Origin: Petaurus breviceps papuanus
Lineage: Eukaryota > Chordata > Mammalia > Diprotodontia > Petauridae
NCBI GenBank assembly: GCA_028583685.1
Contig: JAMXIF010001253.1
Coordinates: 74,946,073-75,010,072 of the forward strand
Direction of reading: 5' to 3'
DNA: 64,000 bases
Numbering within the stretch: the first letter of the stretch is position 1; the number at the start of each line of letters is the position of its first letter. The translations under genes and the position numbers were made by a program. Positions 24,401 to 36,400 of the stretch are shown here, piece after piece. Below the pieces are notes generated by a model that was given only the letters and a program-made list of their open reading frames with translations, searched no databases and had not been told where the DNA came from.

Positions 24401-27400
24401 TCATTTTTGAGCAGCTAGGTGGCACAGTGGATGGAGTACAGGGCTTGAAATCAGCAAGACTCATCTTCCTGACTTCAAATCTAGCCTCAGACACTTGCGT
24501 TAGGACTCTGGGCAAGTCACTTAACCCTGTTTGCTTCAGTTCCTCATCTGTAAAATGAGCTAGAGAAGGAAATGACAAACTTCTGGTATCTTTGCCAAGA
24601 AAACCCCAGATGGGGTCACTAAGAGTTAAATTCTACTAGAACATTAAACAACAGTATTTCATTTACATACCACAGTTTGTTGTGGAATTAGTATGTGGGA
24701 GTTGGGCTACCAATTTAAGCAGTAGTCTTAGTTGTTTATCTTTTGTCTTAACATTCATTAAAATTCTTGTACACCACCCCCATTAATCCTGTACCATCCC
24801 TAAGAACAAAAGATTTTTAAAAGAAAGAAAGGGGGGAGGGAATCAACAAAACATATTGATACATCAAAACAGTCTTGACTAATTATAGTTCTTTATCAAA
24901 GTATACATACCACCTTACAAAGGAGTGGGGGAAGGTGTACTTTTCATCTCTGAGGTCAGGCTTGCTGTTTGTAATTTTGCAACATTTCAGTTGTTTTGTC
25001 ATTGTTCGTTTATGTTGTTATAGTCTTATGTTGTTTTCTTAGTTTGGTATACTTTGTAAGTCTTTTCACAATTGTCTATTTTATTTATCATTTTGTTGTG
25101 TTTGTCATTTTATGACAGAGTAATATTCCATTACATTTGTGTACCACATGGATTTTTTTCTTGATGCTTCCCAATCAGTGGTCACCAGCTTTGTTTCCAG
25201 TTCTTTGCAAGTACAAAAAGTGCTAGGTAAAATTTTTGATGTATGTAGGGCCTTTCTTCTTATCAGTGACTTTCTTAGGGTATGTCATACTATACAGTCA
25301 TTGATTTTTGCACATTTAAAGTCTTTTCATATTACTATAGACTTTCTTCTGAACTTTAAGTTTTTATTTATTTTTTGCTTTTTTGGAGAGGGGAAGGTAG
25401 GGCAATTGGGGTTAAGTGACTTGCCCATGGTCACATGGCTAGTTTTGTGTTAAGTGTCTGAGGCCAGATTCAAACTCAGGTCCTCCTGACTCCAGGGCCA
25501 GTGCTCTATTCACTGTGTCACCTAGCCACCCCTAAAATTTTTTACTTTTAGTATTTTGTTATCTCTAGACTCTTCATCGAAGTGGGAGTTTTATCAACTC
25601 ATTGTTACAACTAGAAGAACTTGGATTTCGTAGTGGAGCACCTGTGATAAAGAAAATTGCATTTATTGCTTGGAAGAGTTTGATAGATAATTTTGCATTA
25701 AATCCAGGTAAGTTAAAAAGTTTTAAACATATTGAATTTTTTTTTATTTATTGCCAAATACAGAAGGAGAAGAAATGAAATTATATCTTCTCATTGTAAT
25801 TCTTTTTAATTTAGTATTTTGAATTGTTGATGTGCCTATTATAGTGCCTTAGATGTAGTTCAGGGCTTTTTCCCTAAAATGATCGTATGACAAAACTTGT
25901 TTGTGGCCCATAATCAGTAGTAGCAGGCAGCAGAGTGATTCCTGGATAGGGAATCAGGCAGACCAAGGTTCCATTCTGATCCTAGATGTGTCATCATGAT
26001 CAAATCACTTATTCTCTGAACCTGAGTTTCCTTACCTGTAAAATGGACATAATACCTGTGGTACCTGTTTAATAGGGAATTATAAAGCTCACATTAGTAT
26101 GTTAATGTACTTTGCAAATGTATTAAGAACTGAGTCTATATACTGCTTCTTTTTAGTGGTATAACATGTCATTTTGGGTGGCTCACATATCATCCATTAG
26201 TGTCATTAAAATGCCTTGGTAGTGATTTAACACAAAAGGAGTTTAAAGAAAGGGATCAGTGAAGCAGTGCTGCAACACCCTTGCCATTAAAGGCCTTATA
26301 TTGGTAATACATACTGATTAACCTATCAAACACTGAGTGGAGGAAGTCAGATCTAATATTGAGACATGAATATATCATAAAATTTGTGCTCTGAATAATT
26401 GAATTGACTATGATAAGATTGCTTATAAGTTTTTTCTGTATAAGTTAATCTCTTATGGATAATTATTGATTCGATGTATGCCTTTATTTTAACTTAATTT
26501 CTGTTTGAAGTAGCATTTTTAGTAAACTTAAGGTGTGATTGTTCATCTCAAATTCAGCTATGTATTTTTTAATCTGTTCTAAAATCTAAAGACATATTGT
26601 GCAGCACAAAACGACTCAAGTTGCTAATGCAGCCTTTGAGCTCTATCCATGTGAGAACAGAAGCTCTAGCACTGACGAAACTGGAAGTCTGGTGGTATCT
26701 ACTAATGAGGCTGGGACCTCATCTTCCTACAAATTTTGAACAGGTAACAAAACATGGAATGGGGACTGTTGTGTTTTGACTTGTCTGTGTGTTCTTGTCA
26801 GCAAAGGTTTTTAAATAAGTTATGTTGCATTTTCTTCTGTATAAGTATGCCTGATTTGACAGTTAGGAATTATGAGATAACCCTATACCAGCTAGAGGAA
26901 ATTGTGTTCTTTACAACAAAACACTTTAGACAAACAGTGAACTAAACCTAGAATTGTGGCTTTTTCATTGATGAAGTGGTGTTGAATGCTAAGTTTCATG
27001 GCTTTTGTCATGAAATGAAATGAATGAAAATTGAAAAATTCTTGAGAAGTTTTATTGTAGACCACTCAAAGTCATCTGCTTGTGGATTCTTAGAGAGTAA
27101 TCTCTTCCCAACTTGAATGTGTTTTATTTTTATATTCTGTTCCTTTCTTTGCTTTATTTGTTTTTAATGTTTGTTGGAAGGAACTTAATAATCCGTAGGT
27201 AATTAGTGATATATAGTGAATGGGGGAAGAGGGAGATTGGAGCATGAGACCCTCGAACTCTGAGCATGCCCAAATAGTATTATATCATTGAACACTTAAA
27301 TGTACATTGTTTCCTTTTTATTCTCCATAGGTTTGTGTACCCTTGATTCAAAGCACAATAAGCATAGACTGCCATAATATATGCCAAGGAACTCCATCCC

Positions 27401-30400
27401 GTGGAGCAGCTAATACAAGCTTAAACCCTGTTACTCCTAACCAGAAAGCAGGTACAGGATAGTCGTTGATTTAAAACTGTAAACTGATCATGAAAAAATA
27501 GGAATTGCCCATTTAAATTTCTCCAAAAGCTAGCATCTTATTTTATTTGGTGTTACTATTAAAACTTTTTTCTAGTCAAGAATCCTGCTGTTTGAAGAAT
27601 TCTACTTATGTACTTGATTGGTTGGAGATGGTTGTGCTGGGTTTTATAATGATGTATATACAGATTGATTTTAATATTGGTCAGTAATATGTATTTGTTA
27701 TTTGAGATGAACAGCTTATATAGAATCCTAGAAAAGTTAATATGTGAATGTTTTAGGTACAGACTCATAAATAATTGTCAGCAGTTATTAATGTAATAGA
27801 AACTTGTTCTTGTAATTGTTTTTGTACAGCAGTTACCTTTAGGCACAAAGGAATATATGAATAAAAGCAGTTAAAATGAATGTTACTGTCCATAGTAGAA
27901 CAGAAAAAAAAAGGATTGTTCAATCTGTAGCTTTCAAAGCTATGCTTTTCTGTGCCTCTTTCTGGCCTTCCTGCCATTTTCTTCTACATAAAAAAAAAAG
28001 ATGCCACAGTGACCCCATTACAGTTATTTTGTTAGAGTCAAAAATACCATTTTGATTTATAAATCTCTTACTAAATTTTGAGTCTTTGTTGGTATTTTTT
28101 GTTTTTACACTACCTTCATTTCTAAACATCTGCCTCTCCTCTCCATCCACCAAGCTATTCCTTGGACAGAGTAGCAATAAGAAAGAGAAGAGGGGGGAAG
28201 GAAACAGTTCAACAAAACTTATCACCAAATCAACTGAATATGAACATATGTGCAGTATTGGACCCATAGGCCCCCGTATCTTCAACAAAGAAAGGAAACT
28301 GCATTTTCTCACATTCTTGAAGATTAGGTTCAACATTAGTCTTGAATATTAAAACCATGCTGTCTTACGCATTCATTATTAATACAGTAAAATACTATTT
28401 GTTACTTAACAATTGGAAACTAACATTCCTAGTATTTTTCTTACACAAAATTAACAAGTGCTAACCAGAATCAATGCCAAACCAAACAACTACCAATGAT
28501 TACAAGATTTTGGTCATGAAATTTTTGTTGCTATAAGGATAAAAAAATGATTAAACTTGGCATATTTGGAAGATTAGTCACTGTACTAGTAATTGGAGGG
28601 CAAATCATTTACTCATTGAAAGTTTATTTATATGTAATTTTATTTTTCCTGCAATCTTCCAACTAGGTATTTGAAGTTATAGGAGTTATAATTGGGTTTT
28701 AGTTACTTTAAATGGTCTTTTCACCGTCTTATGGGTCCTGTTTGATATTGATAGAAGAAACTACTTCCGTTTCATCTTTCAGAAGCACTTTTTTCATAGA
28801 AGGTTTAGTTTGTGAATGAGTTTCTGTGATGGGGAGACTAGCACAGTATGAATTCATACGTGTGTGTGTGTGTGTGTCTGTGTGTACACATATATAGAAG
28901 TGTTTGTGCCTGGTAAGTATTTAAAGGTTTTTGATCAGAGAGTACTTGAGGTGTTGGAGGATGACTGTATGAATGGTGTTACAGAGAGGGGAGCCACCAA
29001 GGACATAGAGTCCAGTTAGGAAATCACTACTGTAGTCCTGAATTAGGGTGATGGACATTGTGACTGAGGGAATTGGAAAGAATCAATGTGAGAGGTATTG
29101 TGGAGGTAGCTGGTAGTCATGAAATGTTGGAGATGAGGTCAATCCATCTGATTCCAGAAGAATCAGATGAACCTGAGTGACTGGAAAGATAATAGGGAAA
29201 GAAATAGGTAAGTTGGGAAAATGGGACAGATTTAAAAGGAAGATAATGAATAGTGCTAGCAGAACATCCAGGTAACATAGCTATCAGACAGTGTAAAGAT
29301 GTGGAAGAGATTGTGGCTAGATTCTATATTTAGGAGTCTTTCCTCTGGATTTGTATTCTTGAAAGAGATGAGCTCCAAAGAGAAAATGTAGAGGACTTAG
29401 CTTTGGAATACACTTACACTTGAGGTGAGAATTATAAACCAGTGAAAGATGCTGACAAGTGGTCAGACATGTTGATTTAGAAAGTATCTACTGGTGGAAG
29501 TGATCAAGTGTCAGATGTTAAGGAATGGTTAAAGAGGAAGAGAACTGAGAGAAGGACATTGGATTTAGCAGTTAAGTGATTGTCTTGGAGAGGTACCAGG
29601 TTCAGTAGAGTCAGAAACCTTATTGCAATTTATGAATGCAGCTTATGAAAGTTTATAAAGAGTTGACTTTTTGCAGTCTAGCAACCAAAGGGTAGAAGAA
29701 ACAAAGGATTGATGTTTTTAAGATTGTAGAAAGGTGAAGGGAGAATATTTTTATTTAGTTGTGGAATGAGACCTAAGTATGATTGTAAGCATTGGGAAAG
29801 AAGGCAGTAAATAAGAGGGAGGTCTAGTGGGAGGGAAATGATCAATGGGACAAACTTGTACAGGAAAATAGTGATGTTCAATTGGCAACTAGTGAAAGAT
29901 GAACTTTGGTAGAGGTTGGAGAGCCACTTTATCTTATTTGAATGGAGTAGAGGATGACAATGTGAGGACAAGTTTTTAGGTATGGAGCTGAGTAGGAAAT
30001 GCATTTGACTAATAACTAGCCCCTATTCTGTAATAACTCATATGCATAAGGCTATCTTTACAGATATGGAAATAAATAAATGGTTTTAATTCACAACAAT
30101 AAGTGATGGAGCTTACTACTTTTAGCTATCCCTTGCCACCTGTTCTTTGTTTTTTAACAATAAATCAGAAAAGAGCAATGTATTTTATTTGAATGTAAGT
30201 TTTTAAGTTTTTGAGAAGAGGTATATTGGTAATTGGAGCAGTTAAGTTTCTATATGAATATTAACTCTTTGGGTTACTCTAGTATTAGCCTTTGGGATTT
30301 TTTTGTTTGTACTAGTTTCCTTCTCTTTAACAGTCATAGACTAAAAGAAACAAACCTTAAAAGGGGGGTGGGGGGGTGCGCAGTGGCTCTGAGGTCAGAA

Positions 30401-33400
30401 GGACTTGAGTTCAAATCCAGCTTTAGAGACACTAGTAGTGTGACCTTGAACAAGTCACTTAACCCCACTTGCTTTGCCTCCCTTCCCCTAAAAAATATCA
30501 TAAATTCATATCTGTGTATGTATGCATATATATACATATATATTAAAAACTTCAGTCCTAAGCAGCTTCTCAAAAAGAAACATGTTACTATCAGAGCAGT
30601 TGAAATCTAGGAACAACCTACTATAACAAAATGATTTTTCTTCAGGTATCTTTAGCTGGTATAAAGGATAAAGGATAGCTTGTTCTTAAGAATAATATGA
30701 GCTTATATTAACATAGCCAGATAGGTAAACAAACATTTATGTTGAAAAACCCAAGTTATTTTTTTCATTGGTTCTTCTAACAACTCATGTGATCAGATAA
30801 CATGAACGAGGATCAGAAAATAATGTAGTCACAGATATATGTAATTGGTATACCCCAGAGTCAAAGTATATGTTTCTGATTTCAGATCCAGAACCCCAGG
30901 TTTTTCCTACCAGACTTAACCTTTTTGATGTCATGGACCCCCTTCGACAGTCTCATGAAGACTGGACCCCTTAACATAATGTTTTAAAATGCATAACATA
31001 TATACAGTTACAAAGGAAATTATATTGAAATAGTTATTTTTTAAAATCCAATTTTACATGTTCTAGGTTAACCCCAGAAGTTTAAGAACATTTATGACAG
31101 TTGTGAGCAATTTTAAAGCTCTTTCCTTTCCTCCCTCTTCCCTAATCAGTCTTCAGTTTAGTGTAAAATAAGTTTGGATTTTTAAAGAAATTTGTAACTT
31201 AAATACCAATTAAAATTGACACCCTCATATATATAGTAGAACAGAAAAAGGTGGTTTGTATGTTAAATTCCCAACATCTTACGTACCAATTTCTTTTAAA
31301 TTATGTAATAGATTCAACCTGTATCTTTCAACGCTGTCCTGCTTATCTTATTTGTTTTTCTTCCTGGCTTTACTTTCTCTCAGTAGTTTATTAAAAGGTG
31401 CCCCAATCACCTACATTTTCTCCCCTACCCCATTGGATTTAAAAAGAAAAAAGCAAAGGCCTCCCAGCAAATGCATACTCAAACAAAACAAATTGTTTGA
31501 AAAGCACTCTGATTCTGAATCCTGAGTACATATCACTGCTCTATCCTAATGTGAAGAACTTACTTCATTATTCATTTGGAACTGCTACCCCAGAGAAATA
31601 AAAAAAGAGGAAAAACATACAGTGTATGCAATAATAAGTAGCAGTTCCTTTTTTTTTATAGCAAAGAACTGGAAAATGGAGGTGTGTCCATCGATTTTAC
31701 TGGCTAAACAAATTGAGGTATATGAATGGAATGGAATATATTTGAGCCATTAAAAAAAATGACAGGATAAAGGCCTAGGAAGACTTGAATGAACTGATTG
31801 AGACTAAAGTAAATAGAAGAACAGTTTTATACTTTGTGCTGTTTTATTTTAATGTAAACTACTTAAAGAAATTTTCTGATTTTGCTCTTCAGGATCTTTC
31901 CCTTTTGGAAGTCCTGGTACACCCAGGATGAACTTGTCTGTTAATACCAGTGGAATGGCAGCCATCCCATCCATTCAACTCTTGGGAATTGAAATGTTAC
32001 TTCACTTCTTGCTGGGTCCAGAAGTTTTGGAATTTGCTAAGAAAAATAAACTTGTGCTGAGTTTAGGTATTTTTAAAATATATATATTCTTGGGACTTAC
32101 ACAAGTCTTACGGTGTACTTTTCATTACTTACAGTGTTACTTTTTATGTATTGCCAAATGTGCAAAACTAATGTAGTCACAAAACATGGATTAATGGTAA
32201 ACTTAGGCTTTTTATTTGTTTAAAAAATATCAACTTGTTACTGAAGAAAATTACAGAAAAAATCCAGTTTGACTTTTTCATTATCTTTCTCCCCTTTTTA
32301 GAACCTCTTCAGCATCCTTTAATCAGTAGCCCTTCATTCTTTTGCAAACATGCAAATATACTCATAGCTGCAGTTCAGGACAGCTTCGTTGCTGTTGGAA
32401 AAGATGCTTCAGGTAAGCATTTCATTAGAAATTCAGGTTGGTCATTAAGAGTCTGTCTTTTTTTTTTCTACTGTTATGTTAAACTTTAATTACAGAGGAT
32501 ATGAAATCCTTACAACGAATATTTTCCCCAAAAGTTTTAATGGAAACAATTCTTTTCTCTGACTTGACAGCTGCTGCTTTAAAATGTGGATTTATACAAC
32601 TACTGAATTTTTAAAAAACCCCTCAGGACACTATAAATTGATTTTACTTAAATTTGTATCCACATTGCAGCACCTAGTGGTCCAAGACAGTGAATCAGAA
32701 AAGGCAGTGATTTGCCAGGGAGTTCTGCCAGCCAAATTCTGGGATCTGCAATGCGCCCAGGTTTTTCCCCTTTCAGTTTTTGTTGAAGAGCTTGAAAGGA
32801 GGAAGTGCCAAAATCTAAATCTGCACCAAATTCAAATCGAAGGTTTTGTTCCCGCTATTGAATTCCAAACCTGTCATTAAGCTATGGCAAAGAGCAACCA
32901 AGTGAGTGCAGTGCTTGTCACATCACATTTCTTCTGTTTTCAGCTGGAGTGTGTGCTTAGGGAATCTTCAGGCAGCCCTTCCTTTTAACTACTAAAACCT
33001 GTGCTAAACTGGCAAATATGAGCAGTCCTGGGAAATTGCTGCTCTTGTCATTGTATCAAAAGCTGAGCTAAAAACTGCCCGCTGTCAGCACCTTGGGTGG
33101 CAGGGCTGGTGGAGGGGGTGATCCAGGTTTGCAAACAGTTTAGATAATCATTTCCCAGGTCGGTGATGATTAAACGTAGTTCCAAAAATGAGAAGCAGAG
33201 GGAGTCAGGGATTTCTTCCAACCCTACCTGGGTTGGCTACTGGCCAGAAGGAAGGAAGAGCAGCACCCCGTGATGAAGGTGGGGGAAGAAAAGACCCTGA
33301 AAAAACCCTGAATCCCTCACCAAAGGCCCATGTAAGAGAGTGTGGATGAGTGGGTGGGAGAGAGGGATACGATCTATGCATTGGCCAAAGGTTGTGGGGA

Positions 33401-36400
33401 AGTAAAATGGCTTGCTGGGGCACCATTTAAAATGGAAAGAATTTAATAATAAAAGTAAAAGACACCAGCATTATTAGCCTTTATTAGAATCAGCACAAAG
33501 GGAGGGGTGACAGGTTAGCACACATCCTCAATAGTAGTCCATTAGGCTTCCTGTGACCAACGCAGCTCGCTGAGAAACAAAAAAAAAGTTTGCCTTTTAA
33601 AAAACTTTATTTGAAGACTTAGGAAAGCACTGTTGTATTCAAAATGACTTCCCTTTTCTTTTAAACAAATTATTCTTGTTTTGTAGATGCTGTGATATAT
33701 GCCATATGGAAAGATATTATTTGCTTAGTGAAGTCGGTTATTGAATCAGGTAATGTAATTATAAAGCTAATAAAGGCATGGCTAATCTGTTTAAACTTTT
33801 TAATATGTCTCTTTTAACATGTTAACTTTATCTTTAATACTGAAATCATTTATTGAACTTACACAGTAAAGAGTTTTTTATAAATTCTAAAAACTATTAC
33901 TTGTCCTTAAATGACTTTTCAACATGCTTGTGATTTCTGAACTATTAGGTAACAAAAAAGAAAGGCAGGGCTCAGAAGTATTGACCCTTTTACTACAGTC
34001 TTTGAAAAGCATAGTGACAGCCGATGCATTTCCTGTATCAAAAACATTGGTAAGTGTTTTATTAATAGTTAAATTAAAATTAAATTAAAGAGAATTAAAA
34101 ACAATTACCTTTTTGCCACAAAACTTACCTTATAAGCTCTGGGTTTATGCATATTTCTTATATGATTGAACAAATTTGATCAATCCCTTATTAGAAAATA
34201 AATCCTGAAGAGATGCTTTTATATATTTGTTAAAAATCCAACTTTATTATAACCATGCCACTGTAATTAATTTGCAGTTGTAATAGAAATCACTCTGTCC
34301 CTTATCAAGTAACTTCTCTGATAACAAGAACAGGGCCATCCAATGCTTTAATTCTTTTCTGCTTGTGTATTCCTTTTACCTTCTTTGTTTTTTACCTATC
34401 CTGTCATCCTTTAGTCTCAGATAATGATGTGACTCTCTTTTTGCCAAGGCAAACTTTTCTGCTTGTGTGCTGTTTTCATCTCACCCAGGAACTTGCATCA
34501 TTGATTATCTTTACTCTCTTGACCTTTACTAACCACACCCCTGGATTTAGAAATAAACCCTTTTTAATCTCTAATCTGCCCTATTTGGCTTCTGTATACC
34601 TACAAATTTATAATTATTGTGGTTAGCTGTTTATCCATGTCATTTTTCTCAACTAGAGTATAAATTTTCTGAACTCTTGTTTTATCATATTTATATGCTT
34701 AGCCCTTTCTGCTTCACAAAACTGGTGCTTAGGAAACATTTTTTTTAAAATAGAATACTAAGGGGCGTCTAGGTGGTGCAGTGAATAGAGCACTGGCCCT
34801 GGAATCAGGAGGACCTGAGTTCAAATCTGGCCTCAGAGACAACCCAAAAACTAGCCGTGTGATCTTGGGCAAGTCACTTAACCCCAATTGCCCTCCAAAA
34901 AAAGCAAAAATAAAAGGAAGGAAAAGAATTTTCTTGGAGCGGCTAGGTGGTGCAATGAATGGAGCACTGGCCCTGGAGTCAGGAGGACCTGAGTTCAAAT
35001 CTGGCCTCAGACACTTGACACACTTACTAGCTGTGTGACTTTGGGAAGTCACTTAACCCCAAGTGCCCTTCAAAGAGCGAAAAAAAAAATAAAGAAAAAT
35101 AATAGAATACTAAGGATTACATGGAAAAAATAGAAATTTGTTGTCAGTGGATTAGACTTTAAATAAGTCAGCCTGGTAGATCAAAAGAATAATATTCAAA
35201 AATTATGTTTCAGATGAATTTTTTCTTCAAAATCGTAGGGGAAAGTGGCCCTGAAAATACATGAATTGTTATAGTACCCTCCATAACTTGTGTAATCATA
35301 TGCTTTCATCTTGAACTCATACTGAATCTGATTTAGTGTTTTGGAATACCAGCATATTATATTGTATAAGGAGCATTGAATATATACCAGGAAACTTAAG
35401 TGTTAGGTTAGCTCCAGCCAAATCACTTAGTCTCAGTAATTTCTTCATTTATAAAAATGAGTAAGACCTGCTTATTATGCCTTACTTACAGAGTTACTGT
35501 GAAGGCATGACAACTTTGTAAATTTTTAAATCTATCTTCCTAATATCCTATTAAGTAACACATTAGTTATTTTTGGTCAAACTTGTAACATTTGCAATCA
35601 TATGTCTTTATAGAAATTTGTATTGTATTTCAATTTTGCCAAGTTGCGGTATTCTTTTGGAATAATTTTTGTCCCACTTTAAAATAATTTCCTTAGGTCC
35701 TCATAGAAATTACAATTAAAGGACTACCTCAGAAAGTATTAGGTTCTCCAGCATATCAAGTTGCTAACATGGATCTTCTTAATGCAAGTATCTTAAACGT
35801 AAAGGGGCATGTTTGTGTGTGTGTGTGTGTGTGTGTATACATGTGTGACCACCTTGGTGAGGCCTTCCAAAAAGGAAAAAAAAAAAGGCTTCAAGATGAT
35901 TTCCTTGTGAACTATGAAGGGGCAGAGTGAGGCCCGGGGAGGATGAAGGAAGAATAGTGCCTTCCCCTTCCTAGTATCTCCATAATATTTGCCACAGTCC
36001 TTTCCAGGGATTTTCATGCTACTTTGATCGCTAAAATTGATTGACTTGTACCTTACTAATGTGTGGATCCATATGAAAGAGAAAAAAGCCTTTTGTTTCA
36101 TTCTGTATAACAATCTTGTATACTGTAGCTTATAGTGAAAGTGGTTTTTAATTGTTATATAAAGGTCTGGATAAGAAAACTAAAAATGAAATGTTGACAT
36201 AACATTTTCATTAAACTGCCATGACTTAATAGCATTTAATTTTTAATAATAATGATCAAGAAAAACTACTAGGTTATAGCAAATCTAGCTTTTAATATTT
36301 GGAAAGTGAAAAAGTGTTTGACACTGGTTTCTCTGTAAAAGGTAAAGAGCCATCATTTCACTAAAGAATGAAGGAGCAAATTTTGCAGTCCCAAAACATG

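Larger units (their letters stand above)
20928..25568 (+). other. RIF1: RIF1 intron 8
   Basis: The largest intron (4.6 kb). It holds family X and L1-like antisense debris (21,035-21,660), an ORF1-only L1-type element (22,150-24,070) and three SINEs. More L1-like antisense debris lies at 24,700-25,350. No unique coding sequence was seen. Confidence 0.75.
27452..31892 (+). other. RIF1: RIF1 intron 11
   Basis: A 4.4-kb intron with family X and Z copies, antisense L2-like sequence (28,890-30,020), a GT microsatellite, a degraded SINE (30,362) and an L1 3'-like fragment (31,640-31,830). The 88-, 108-, 125- and 138-codon frames in it fall in repeat sequence. Confidence 0.75.

Noticed and set aside
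28086-28352. Overlapping 88-codon + and 138-codon - frames in intron 11
   Set aside because: They lie in AT-rich repeat debris related to family X and show no domain-like sequence.
32584-32880. A 98-codon + frame in intron 13 as a possible extra RIF1 exon
   Set aside because: Exons 13 and 14 join in frame exactly as in human. No good acceptor-donor pair surrounds the frame and the peptide matches nothing I know.
34729-35052. A 107-codon minus frame containing the repeated peptide LRPDLNSGPPDSRASA
   Set aside because: The peptide is translated SINE sequence, and the same words appear wherever a SINE lies in an open frame (45,804 and 41,833 for example).
35784-35790. Using the GT at 35,787 as the exon 16 donor
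   Set aside because: It would add four bases and break the RIF1 frame. The GC donor has a near-perfect GCAAGT and keeps the human protein junction.
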